From NCBI GenBank assembly GCA_002392655.1, contig DGHK01000006.1:495-64494 (forward strand): 64,000 nt of DNA, read 5' to 3'. Both the position numbers and the translations under genes were made by a program. Below are positions 26,225 through 33,653 of this stretch, piece after piece; the stretch's first letter is position 1, and each line of letters opens with the position of its first letter. Origin of the DNA: Lachnospiraceae bacterium UBA3850. GTDB lineage: Bacteria > Bacillota > Clostridia > Lachnospirales > Lachnospiraceae. The notes beneath the pieces are model-generated. The model did no database searches, was not told where the DNA came from, and worked only from the letters and a program-made list of their open reading frames with translations.

Positions 26225-26974
26225 ATGAATTATATCGAAGTTAAGAATGTTACAACAGGATATGATGGGATACCACTCACGAAGCATATTAATTTTAATG
26301 TGGAGAAGGGTGACTATCTCTGTATTGTAGGGGAAAACGGTGCCGGAAAGAGTACTCTTATGAAGACTCTTCTCCGGCTTATACCGGCTGTAAAGGGTGA
26401 AATAGTTTACAGTGATGAGATAGGACCAAAGGATATGGGCTATTTGTCTCAGCAGAATAAGATACAGAAGGATTTTCCCGCAAGTGTATGGGAAATAGTT
26501 CTTTCCGGAAATCTATCAAAAACAGGACTGAGACCTTTTTACAATAAGGCAGAAAAAAAGTCTGCTGAAGAGAATTTGAAGAAGCTGGATGCGTGGGATC
26601 TGAGAAAGAAGACGTTCAGAAATCTCTCAGGTGGTCAGCAGCAGAGGGTTCTTCTTGCCAGAGCCCTGTGTGCAACAACTAAGCTGATTCTTTTGGATGA
26701 ACCGGTGAGTGGACTAGATCCCAAAGTCACTGAGGAACTCTACAGGATAGTTAAGTCACTTAATGAGGATGGTATTACCATTATCATGATATCTCATGAT
26801 ATAAAAACTGCAGTTAAGTATTCGAGTCATATACTTCATCTCGGACAGAAGCAGCTCTTCTTTGGTAAGACCGAGGATTATGTAGAAAGTGACGCATATA
26901 AGTTCTTCTCTTCGGTTGAAACAGATGACGAGGAAGAAGAGACAGCCATAAAAACGGACGGAGGTGATAAGTAA
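26225..26974 (+). CDS. znuC: zinc ABC transporter ATP-binding protein
   Basis: A 249-residue ABC ATPase with Walker A GENGAGKST, Q-loop LSQQNKIQ, signature NLSGGQQQRVLLARAL, Walker B LILLDEPVSGLDP and H-loop IMISHD. It belongs to the ZnuC/MntB type that powers import of zinc or manganese; the zur and znuA neighbours indicate zinc. The TAA stop overlaps the permease ATG by one base (TAATG), showing translational coupling. ATG 26225 follows AAAGGATAAACT. Confidence 0.93.
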   Translation: MNYIEVKNVTTGYDGIPLTKHINFNVEKGDYLCIVGENGAGKSTLMKTLLRLIPAVKGEIVYSDEIGPKDMGYLSQQNKIQKDFPASVWEIVLSGNLSKTGLRPFYNKAEKKSAEENLKKLDAWDLRKKTFRNLSGGQQQRVLLARALCATTKLILLDEPVSGLDPKVTEELYRIVKSLNEDGITIIMISHDIKTAVKYSSHILHLGQKQLFFGKTEDYVESDAYKFFSSVETDDEEEETAIKTDGGDK

Positions 26975-27813
26975 TGGATAAGCTTATGTATTATCTCCAG
27001 TTTGATTTTGTTAAGTATGCGCTTGTAGTAGGCGTGCTTATCGCTCTATGTGCATCTCTACTCGGAGTTACACTGGTTTTGAAGAGATATTCCTTTATAG
27101 GAGATGGTCTGTCTCATGTTGCCTTTGGTGCTATGTGTATAGCTACCATACTTAAGCTGTCGAGTAACACCATCCTAGTCATGCCTGTGACCATTGTAGT
27201 GGCAGTTCTTCTACTTAAAAACAGCAGTACATCCAGATTCAAGGGAGATGCAGCTATAGCTATGCTGTCGGTTACTTCTCTTGCAATAGGATATCTGCTG
27301 ATGAATACATTTTCTACATCAGCAAATATATCCGGTGATGTCTGCAGTACATTGTTCGGTTCGACGTCTATCCTTACTCTTGATAAGAGTGAGGTTATTG
27401 TATGTATAGTTATGGCAGTTCTGGTCATAGCGCTTTATGTATTATTATATAATAAGATATTTGCAGTTACGTTTGATGAAACCTTCTGTAAGGCTACGGG
27501 AGTTCCTGCAGGAATATATAATTTTGCAATAGCAGTTATAATTGCGGTTATTATTGTTATGGGTATGAATCTGGTAGGAAGTCTGCTTATATCGGCACTG
27601 ATCGTTTTTCCAGCACTGGCGGCTATGAGGCTGAGCGGAACCTTCAAGGGTGTTGTGATTATTTCAGTGGTATTCTCAGTGGTCTGTGCGCTTGCGGGAA
27701 TGATCATATCTGTGCTTTATTCCACTCCTGTAGGTGCAACTATCGTTTCCGTTGATCTTGTGTGTTTTATAGTTGCATGTATAGTCGGAAGGTTTATAAT
27801 AAAGCTTACTTGA
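26974..27813 (+). CDS. znuB: zinc ABC transporter permease
   Basis: A 279-residue ABC-3 family permease with eight or so hydrophobic helices. The motif SFIGDGLSHVAFGAMCIA in helix 2, STLFGSTSILT in the periplasmic-side loop and MGMNLVGSLLISALIVFPALAA in the coupling-helix region are diagnostic of ZnuB/MntB proteins. It forms the membrane channel of the importer with ZnuC and receives zinc from ZnuA. Confidence 0.93.
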   Translation: MDKLMYYLQFDFVKYALVVGVLIALCASLLGVTLVLKRYSFIGDGLSHVAFGAMCIATILKLSSNTILVMPVTIVVAVLLLKNSSTSRFKGDAAIAMLSVTSLAIGYLLMNTFSTSANISGDVCSTLFGSTSILTLDKSEVIVCIVMAVLVIALYVLLYNKIFAVTFDETFCKATGVPAGIYNFAIAVIIAVIIVMGMNLVGSLLISALIVFPALAAMRLSGTFKGVVIISVVFSVVCALAGMIISVLYSTPVGATIVSVDLVCFIVACIVGRFIIKLT

Positions 27814-27840
27814 TTTCGGATTCTGAAAGGAAGAGATATA

Positions 27841-28515
27841 ATGAACATATTTAAGAGATATATGGCCGGAGTACTTGCAGGTGTGATGATGTTTGGCCTA
27901 GCTGCATGCGGAGATAAATCAGCAAAAAGTAAAGCCGGCAAACAGAATAATGTTCAGAATACAATCAATCAGCAGGTTGCTAAGGAGTCTTCAAGTGAGG
28001 AGACAACAGAGGCTACAACAGAAGCTACAACAGAAGCTACAACAGAGGCGTCTACTGAAGCTACAACGCTTGCTGCTGCAGCCGGAAATGATACCTCGGG
28101 CTGGAATCCTGATGTATCAGCAGAGGATATAGAGAAGTATTCGTCTGAGGATGCGGATATAGATCTGACCAAGATGGACAGCAACATGATATACTCCACT
28201 GTTTATCAGCTGACCTATGATGCTCATTCGTATGAGGGCAAGATAGTTAAGATGAAGGGTCAGTACTATGTGGGAGTGGACGAAGAGACAGGTGTCACCT
28301 ACCATTTCGTACTGATGAAGGATGCACTTGCATGCTGCCAGCAGGGAATTGAGTTTATCTGGGGAGACGGAAGTCATGTTTATCCGGATGAATACCCGGC
28401 AGATGGAACAGATGTCATAGTCCGCGGTACATTTGAAACCTATAAGGATAATCCTGATGATCCATATGAGTATTGTAGAATAGGAAATGCCAGTCTGGAG
28501 GTAGTGAACGAATAA
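27841..28515 (+). CDS. lipoprotein of unknown function in the zinc operon
   Basis: A 224-residue protein with a lipoprotein signal (MFGLAACGDK, Cys about 23), a Ser/Thr/Glu/Ala linker made of repeated TEAT units (about residues 53-80), and a C-terminal domain of about 120 residues. That domain contains YDAHSYEGKIVKMKGQYYVG, DALACCQQGIEFIWGDG, DGTDVIVRGTFETY and YCRIGNASLEVV, a strand pattern suggesting an OB-like barrel. A CC pair and a further Cys could bind metal. It follows znuB by 27 bases after GGAAGAGATATA and ends in overlap with trmL, so it should be Zur-controlled. I recall similar domains in zinc-linked lipoproteins but know no function. Confidence 0.7.
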   Translation: MNIFKRYMAGVLAGVMMFGLAACGDKSAKSKAGKQNNVQNTINQQVAKESSSEETTEATTEATTEATTEASTEATTLAAAAGNDTSGWNPDVSAEDIEKYSSEDADIDLTKMDSNMIYSTVYQLTYDAHSYEGKIVKMKGQYYVGVDEETGVTYHFVLMKDALACCQQGIEFIWGDGSHVYPDEYPADGTDVIVRGTFETYKDNPDDPYEYCRIGNASLEVVNE

Positions 28516-29039
28516 TGCTGAACATAGTTCTTATGGAACCCGAGATACCATATAACACTGGAAATATCGGCCGGACATGTGTTATCACAGGCTCCAGACT
28601 TCATCTCATAAGACCCTATGGGTTCCAGATAAATGATAAGATGCTGAAAAGAGCAGGCCTTGATTACTGGCAGAAGGTTGACGTGACCGAGCATGACAGT
28701 ATAGAGGCCTTTTATGAATATTTAGAGAAGCTTCCGGGCGAAACTCCGCGAGTGTTTTATGCTACGACCAAGGGCAGACATAGATATACGGATGTTGAGT
28801 ATAGAGATGGTGATTATATAGTTTTCGGTCGGGAGACAGCCGGTATTCCGGAGGATATACTGATAAAACATCCGGATACTTGTATCAGGATCCCTATGCT
28901 TAAGGAGGAACGTTCCCTCAATCTGTCGAACAGTGCTGCGATTATCCTGTATGAGGCACTGAGGCAGCTGGACTTTCCGGGACTTGAGACTGAGGGAGAA
29001 CTTCATAACAGTATCAAATGGAATGACATCGAGAAGTAG
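28515..29039 (+). CDS. trmL: tRNA (cytidine/uridine-2'-O)-methyltransferase TrmL
   Basis: A 174-residue SPOUT (trefoil-knot) methyltransferase. Motif 1 is NIVLMEPEIPYNTGNIGRTC, motif 2 is YIVFGRETAGIPEDI, and motif 3 is RIPMLKEERSLNLSNSAAII. TrmL methylates the ribose 2'-OH of the wobble base 34 in leucine tRNAs, using SAM. It overlaps the end of the zinc-operon lipoprotein by a TAATG arrangement, so it may be transcribed from the Zur-regulated promoter as well. Confidence 0.93.
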   Translation: MLNIVLMEPEIPYNTGNIGRTCVITGSRLHLIRPYGFQINDKMLKRAGLDYWQKVDVTEHDSIEAFYEYLEKLPGETPRVFYATTKGRHRYTDVEYRDGDYIVFGRETAGIPEDILIKHPDTCIRIPMLKEERSLNLSNSAAIILYEALRQLDFPGLETEGELHNSIKWNDIEK

Positions 29040-29055
29040 AGATGCTTCAACTTGA

Positions 29056-29084
29056 ATAGAAGAGGTTGCATCGTGTGTTATAAT
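29056..29084 (+). promoter_or_regulatory. possible extended -10 promoter for the Hsp70-like/GrpE gene
   Basis: TGTTATAAT (29076-29084) is an extended -10 element (TGn plus TATAAT). No good -35 is seen 17 bases upstream. It lies 52 bases before ATG 29136. Confidence 0.45.
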
Positions 29085-29135
29085 TATGAAAGAGATTATA
29101 AGTGGTGCTAGACCTATAGATATAGGAGAAGGAAA

Positions 29136-30545
29136 ATGAAAAAAATAGTCGGAGTACATTTCTGGGAAAAGAAGATACATCTATGCTGGGGTGAGGAGGA
29201 TTCCATAAGTACGGCGTCCTTCAATCTTCCTCAGGATCTGAGAAGAGATGACCTGCTTACGCAGGAGTTTTTGCTTGAGGGACTTTTCAAGGCGGTAAAA
29301 CAGTACCTGAGCGAGAAGCTTTCAGTTGAAGATTTCGGACTTGTTATATGTGTGCCGGATGATTTCGGAGTAAAGGATATTCAGGTTATATATGATGCAG
29401 GTCAGAAGAGTAATATAGAGATAGTTGATACTATACCGGAGACTATGGCTTATGCTCTTTTTGTTTACGGGGAGTATGATTTTGATGGACGTATGCTGTC
29501 TGCTGTAATCGGAGAAGGAAGGATAAGTATCGCTGAGTATGATTTCAGCGAGAGAGGTGTCGAGAAGATTGCAACCTATATAGCAGGTGCCTGGAACGGA
29601 ACATCCTTCGCGAGAGCACCATATATAAACAGCTACAGTAATAAGCTGTTTGATGGCAGTACTGCGGGAATCATATTTACTGCAGGAAGCATGAACGGCT
29701 GTATGACATTTGAACAATCCTTTAAGAAATATGTGAAGGAGTCTGAGTTCTTTGTTAACAGTGGTATGGAAATGAAGATGATGGATGGTCATTCTATTGT
29801 TGAAGGACTGGGATATATGTGTGGAAAGCTGGAGGGAAGAGATGCTTTTATGGGTCTCGGAATAGGAAGTACGCTTTCTCCATATGAGTTTTATATAGGA
29901 ATTAATTCAGATGTTTATCAGTTCCTGGATAGTGAGATGAAATATCCGAAGACTGCGGGTATCGAGTTAAAGAAGCTTCCGGAGTCGGGCCTTTCATCTG
30001 AGAAGTTTGTACTTTATGAAAAGAAGGGCAAGGAGTTCCTAAAGCTCGCAACAGTAAATGTACCTACTGACAATCTGTCTGATTATTTTAAGAAGACTGT
30101 CTGGATAGGCACTCATATAGATGAGAACAGAAAGTTTTCGCTAATCGTACAGAATGTTGAGACGGATTCTTATATCGAGATTCCTTTCACAGGTGACGGT
30201 GCAGATGAAAAAGAAGAAGATGAAGGGGATATATCAGGCTTCATCGAGAAGATACTTCCTATTATTGATAATCTGGAATATGCTTCCAAATTTGCGAAGG
30301 ATCAGGACAATCCTTATACACAGGGAATCATACAGAGCTATACACAGGCTATAGAGATACTTGAGAAAAACGGGGTGAGCGTGATAAGCGGAGAAGGAGA
30401 GCCGTTTGACTTTAATCTCCAGAACGCAGTTGCTCACGTAGCAGATGTTGACCTGCCTGATAACACGGTTAAGCAGGTTATGCAGACAGGCTATATGTAT
30501 AAGGGTAAGGTTATCAGAACTGCTTCAGTAATTGTGGCAAACTAA
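29136..30545 (+). CDS. eroded Hsp70-like protein fused to a C-terminal GrpE domain
   Basis: A 469-residue protein. Residues 366-469 read as a GrpE head: FIEKILPIIDNLEYASKFA, TQGIIQSYTQAIEILEKNGV, GEPFDFNLQNAVAHV, then TVKQVMQTGYMYKGKVIRTA and VIVAN, all in GrpE order. Residues 1-235 follow the order of an Hsp70 ATPase domain (LVICVPDDFGVKDIQVIYDA, then DTIPETMAYALFVYG, like the [10 protein letters not shown] element), but phosphate-1 reads VGVHFWEKK, not GIDLGTTNS, and phosphate-2 reads AVIGEGRISIA, not [12 protein letters not shown] hydrolysis is therefore doubtful. Residues 240-350 may be a reduced substrate domain, then an acidic linker. The closest name I know is the DUF5716 family, which I cannot confirm. 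A role as built-in nucleotide-exchange partner for the HscC-like Hsp70 is inference. Confidence 0.85.
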   Translation: MKKIVGVHFWEKKIHLCWGEEDSISTASFNLPQDLRRDDLLTQEFLLEGLFKAVKQYLSEKLSVEDFGLVICVPDDFGVKDIQVIYDAGQKSNIEIVDTIPETMAYALFVYGEYDFDGRMLSAVIGEGRISIAEYDFSERGVEKIATYIAGAWNGTSFARAPYINSYSNKLFDGSTAGIIFTAGSMNGCMTFEQSFKKYVKESEFFVNSGMEMKMMDGHSIVEGLGYMCGKLEGRDAFMGLGIGSTLSPYEFYIGINSDVYQFLDSEMKYPKTAGIELKKLPESGLSSEKFVLYEKKGKEFLKLATVNVPTDNLSDYFKKTVWIGTHIDENRKFSLIVQNVETDSYIEIPFTGDGADEKEEDEGDISGFIEKILPIIDNLEYASKFAKDQDNPYTQGIIQSYTQAIEILEKNGVSVISGEGEPFDFNLQNAVAHVADVDLPDNTVKQVMQTGYMYKGKVIRTASVIVAN

Positions 30546-30558
30546 GGATATAAAAACA

Positions 30559-30616
30559 AAAAGACTATGCATATATATCAACCCGTCCCCACAGATAAAA
30601 GCATAGTCTTTTTTAT
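30559..30616. terminator. bidirectional terminator between convergent genes
   Basis: AAAGACTATGC (from 30560) pairs with GCATAGTCTTT (30601-30611), with T residues on the right and A residues on the left. It can end both the Hsp70-like/GrpE gene and the convergent peptidase gene. Confidence 0.8.
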
Positions 30617-30662
30617 ATTTTTAAGGAAATTAATTTCCTTATTATAAACCTTAGTTAATGAT

Positions 30663-31982
30663 TTACAGATATCCCATAGGATCTACATAAGAACCGCCAA
30701 CTGTTACGGCAAAGTGCAGATGAGGTCCGGTAGAAACTCCGGTGCTTCCTGCATAACCGATAGTAGTACCGGCAGATACATTTGTTCCCTGACCTACGGC
30801 AAAACCGGACATATGCATATAAAGTGTTGATAGTCCGTTTCCGTGATCGATAATTACTGTATTACCACCACCACCGAAATATCCGGTGTAGGATACAACT
30901 CCGTCTGCTGCAGCTACTATAGGAGCTCCGGATGGACATCCGATATCTATTCCCTTGTGATATGTGGATGCACCTGCTATAGGAGCAACTCTTGGGCCGA
31001 ATCCACAAGAGATGGAACCTGATGAAGGCATAGGCCATGTAAATGCTCCACCTGAATATGTGTTCATAGGTGCCTGATACTGAGTCGGTGCCTGCTGTGC
31101 ATCTCCAGCACTTGCTGTTCTCTGAGCCGCTGCCTGAGCTGCCGCCTGTTGAGCTGCTGCCTGAGCCGCTGCTTCAGCTGCTGCACGTCTGGCTGCTGCT
31201 TCTGCAAGAATGGCCTGAATAGCTGCTTCCTGCTCGGCCTCAATAGCCTCGAGCTGTTCGATGCTGTACTCTGTATCCTCTATCTGATTATTGAAGTCCT
31301 GAAGGGCTTCCTGTTTTCCTGCCTGCATAACCTCGAGAGCAGACTGCTCATCCTCGGCCTGTGATGTAAGTGAAACTATCTCATCGAGATTTTCTGCTAT
31401 AGAATCCTTGTAATCACTGATCTCAATCTCTATATCCAGAAGTTCGTTAAGCTCCTGCTGATCGTAGCTGGAAACTTTTGTAACATACTCTGACTGGTTC
31501 ATAACATTGGAATAATCCTTGATACTTACAACAGCCTGTACATAACTGGCGTCGCCGTTTTCATAGGCAAACTGTATTCTCTCCTTCATGCTGTTATACT
31601 GTTGGGTTTCAGCTATATATGCATTCTGGAGATCATTTTCTATAACTGCTTCCTTTGCCATAAGGGAATTCTTCTTCTCATTAAGAACCTTGATTTTATC
31701 TTCATAGTCGCAAATCTCCTTATCAAGGGCTGCGATCATCTCGATAGTATCTTCCTTGTTCTTTTTCAGATTTTCGAGCTTTGCCTGAGCATCCTTCTTT
31801 CTCTGTGAAGCGTCTTCTTTCTTTGCTTCTGCATCAGAGAGCTCATCAGCATAAACACCGTTTAAGTTATCGTAGCAGATGACATTAGAAGAAGTCGCAA
31901 GCAGAGCTGCGACCAGACAAGCACTTATTATTTTTTTTATTCCGTGTTTTTTCATATCTCTAATCTTTCTTTTGGTTTCCAT
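30663..31982 (-). CDS. EnvC-like murein hydrolase activator / M23 peptidase, exported
   Basis: A 439-residue protein. A signal peptide spans about residues 10-45 (KKIISACLVAALLATSS, cleavage near GVYA). Residues 46-255 are a long coiled coil (ASQRKKDAQAKLENLKKN and on), then an Ala/Gln-rich linker. The C-terminal 120 residues are an M23/LytM domain (GFGPRVAPIAGASTYHKGID, then LYMHMSGF, GSTGVSTGPHLHFAV). The zinc ligands H and D in YHKGID and the HLH motif are present, so it may be an active peptidoglycan endopeptidase. The layout is like FtsEX-linked hydrolases in cell separation. A second ATG at 31955 may be the true start, since it gives a typical signal peptide. Confidence 0.88.
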   Translation of the reverse strand: METKRKIRDMKKHGIKKIISACLVAALLATSSNVICYDNLNGVYADELSDAEAKKEDASQRKKDAQAKLENLKKNKEDTIEMIAALDKEICDYEDKIKVLNEKKNSLMAKEAVIENDLQNAYIAETQQYNSMKERIQFAYENGDASYVQAVVSIKDYSNVMNQSEYVTKVSSYDQQELNELLDIEIEISDYKDSIAENLDEIVSLTSQAEDEQSALEVMQAGKQEALQDFNNQIEDTEYSIEQLEAIEAEQEAAIQAILAEAAARRAAAEAAAQAAAQQAAAQAAAQRTASAGDAQQAPTQYQAPMNTYSGGAFTWPMPSSGSISCGFGPRVAPIAGASTYHKGIDIGCPSGAPIVAAADGVVSYTGYFGGGGNTVIIDHGNGLSTLYMHMSGFAVGQGTNVSAGTTIGYAGSTGVSTGPHLHFAVTVGGSYVDPMGYL

Positions 31983-32012
31983 AAAATAATAAAGTTATGT
32001 ATACCAAACAGC

Positions 32013-32041
32013 ATTATACAACCATACTTTATTTAATGCAA
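32013..32041 (-). promoter_or_regulatory. sigma-A promoter for the M23 peptidase gene
   Basis: On the minus strand TTGCAT (32041-32036), a 17-base spacer and TATAAT (32018-32013) lie about 30 bases before the first start codon. Confidence 0.7.
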
Positions 32042-32090
32042 CCTGAAATTTGTAATTATAGTTCGTACTCTGAGTCAACCCTGAACTGCG

Positions 32091-32657
32091 CTATTGGGTT
32101 ATTTCGTTTATGTGGAGATATGCTGCACGTGAACAGCTGATCAGCATGTTCCTCATATTTGATGTAACAAACTCAGGGGTTTCTTCCATTCCCTTTAGAA
32201 CCCATTCTATAACTGTACCACATATACCATAGGCAAAGAACCTGGCGATGTAGTTACGCTCAGCATCATTTACCTTGCCCTTTTCATCCAGTTTATCTAT
32301 GGCCTGTTCAAAAAGCGTTTGAGCCTGACCTAAAAGATAGGTCTGGATATAATTTTCCGTATGACTGATTGTATTTATATAGAAGTATTTGTCGCCTGTC
32401 ATTATGGTCAGGACATCTTCCATCTTCTCAGGCCAGTTATCGAAATCAACCTCGGCCATAGGCTTTTCCAAAAGATCGTTTTCATATATCCATTCCAGAA
32501 GCTTGAACTTGTCTTCGAAATGATAATAAAAGGTCTGTCGGTTTATTCCACATTTTTCGGTTATGTCCTTAACAGATATTTTATCAAATGTTTTACTGCG
32601 AGTCAGTTCCTTGAGACTATCTGCGATTGCTCTTTTGGTTATAAGTGATTCAGACAT
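32091..32657 (-). CDS. TetR/AcrR-family transcriptional regulator (DhaS-like)
   Basis: A 188-residue regulator. The N-terminal helix-turn-helix is clear (TKRAIADSLKELTRSKTFDK, ISVKDITEKCGINRQTFYYH and FEDKFKLLEWIY), of the type found in the DhaS subfamily. The C-terminal ligand domain is divergent, with SHTENYIQTYLLGQA and YGICGTVIEWVLKG. It starts after a GGGGG ribosome site. A pseudo-palindrome at 32688-32706, just upstream, could be its own operator. The likely targets are itself and perhaps the MMPL exporter genes 1 kb away on the other strand. Confidence 0.85.
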   Translation of the reverse strand: MSESLITKRAIADSLKELTRSKTFDKISVKDITEKCGINRQTFYYHFEDKFKLLEWIYENDLLEKPMAEVDFDNWPEKMEDVLTIMTGDKYFYINTISHTENYIQTYLLGQAQTLFEQAIDKLDEKGKVNDAERNYIARFFAYGICGTVIEWVLKGMEETPEFVTSNMRNMLISCSRAAYLHINEITQ

Positions 32658-32687
32658 ATATGGCCCCCTTGAAATGATTTATGACAC

Positions 32688-32706
32688 TTATGATATGATA
32701 CCATAA
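32688..32706. promoter_or_regulatory. possible TetR-type operator
   Basis: TTATGATATGATACCATAA matches its own reverse complement at 16 of 19 positions and lies 31 bases before the start codon of the TetR gene. Confidence 0.4.
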
Positions 32707-32811
32707 AATCAAATTAAAATAAAAGATATTTAGTAATCGAAATGTTCAGAATTTAAGTGTATTTTACATTGTGAGCATTAAGTAAATATGGTGGAAATTA
32801 TATCTTTTTTG

Positions 32812-32841
32812 TTTTCAAAAGCTAAGCTATAGTGTTATAAT
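32812..32841 (+). promoter_or_regulatory. possible promoter for the LemA-like gene
   Basis: TTTTCA (32812-32817), an 18-base spacer and TATAAT (32836-32841), 67 bases before ATG 32909. The -35 is poor. Confidence 0.5.
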
Positions 32842-32908
32842 AGGTTTTACGTTAAAAGAAATGGAGTAATCCATAAGTCATATAAAGGAGTTTAGTGGAG
32901 GAATCAAT

Positions 32909-33457
32909 ATGACAACCGTAGTACCTGCAATACTTATGTGTTTTTTAATAGTATTCGGATTCATATTTATCTATTTTACCGTGAAGGTAGATAAGCTGGA
33001 TGCAGATGCAAGAGATAAGAGCTCTGAAATAGACGGAAGTCTGTGGGACAGAGCATTTCAGCTTACCAAGCTTGTGGAGATACTGGATGCAAAGGGGATA
33101 GAGCATAGCATAGAAGCTCCGAATATAAACGGCTTTGGACTTGGTATGTCCACTCTGATTCAGTCAACAAATGCAGAGTCACTCGATACTCTGGACAGGC
33201 AGCTGAAGGAAGTTTTAAAGAAGCATCCCGAGCTGGAAGAGGAGGAAGAGTTTAAGACTCATCTGGATAAGTTCCAAAATGCCCGTAATGAGCTGATGAA
33301 GGCTTCACTTGCATATAATAAGAGTGCGAACAGATATAATAGCAGGATTTCTACATTTCCTGCGAATGCCATATCTTCATTTCACAAAAAGAAGAGTAAG
33401 CCGAACTTCATGTACTACTTCGGCAATCTGAACGAAATAGACGAAGCCGCGAAGTAA
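32909..33457 (+). CDS. LemA-like membrane protein
   Basis: A 182-residue protein with one N-terminal hydrophobic helix (residues 6-25) and a helical domain. The end, ARNELMKASLAYNKSANRYN followed by SRISTFPANAISSF and PNFMYYFGN, is the LemA signature (YN...R..FP.....F). LemA proteins have the N-terminus outside and a four-helix bundle; their function is unsettled, with links to proteases and surface signalling. The conserved LemA N-terminal stretch (LV...Q...R.DLIP.LV) is only weakly kept here (WDRAFQLTKLVEIL). It is monocistronic, with a strong terminator after it. Confidence 0.75.
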   Translation: MTTVVPAILMCFLIVFGFIFIYFTVKVDKLDADARDKSSEIDGSLWDRAFQLTKLVEILDAKGIEHSIEAPNINGFGLGMSTLIQSTNAESLDTLDRQLKEVLKKHPELEEEEEFKTHLDKFQNARNELMKASLAYNKSANRYNSRISTFPANAISSFHKKKSKPNFMYYFGNLNEIDEAAK

Positions 33458-33518
33458 GAGAAGCGGGGAAGTAGAAAAGTAAAAAGCAGAATCTATATAT
33501 TATAGAAAAGATACTTTA

Positions 33519-33583
33519 AATCGTGATGATTTTTTAGACAGTTTTCAAAATGTGTCTAAAAGTTCGTCACGATCTTTTTTTTG
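33519..33583 (+). terminator. rho-independent terminator after the LemA-like gene
   Basis: ATCGTGATGA pairs with TCGTCACGAT with an inner TAGACA/TGTCTA stem, followed by eight T residues. Confidence 0.8.
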
Positions 33584-33653
33584 TCTAATTACAAAATCAT
33601 AGATAGGGACTATATTATGTCATATGGGAAAAAACTAATAGGAGGAATGAGAA

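Noticed and set aside
28000..28090. TEAT-repeat DNA as a phase-variable or mobile repeat
   Set aside because: Codon use differs among units and the frame is normal for a lipoprotein linker.
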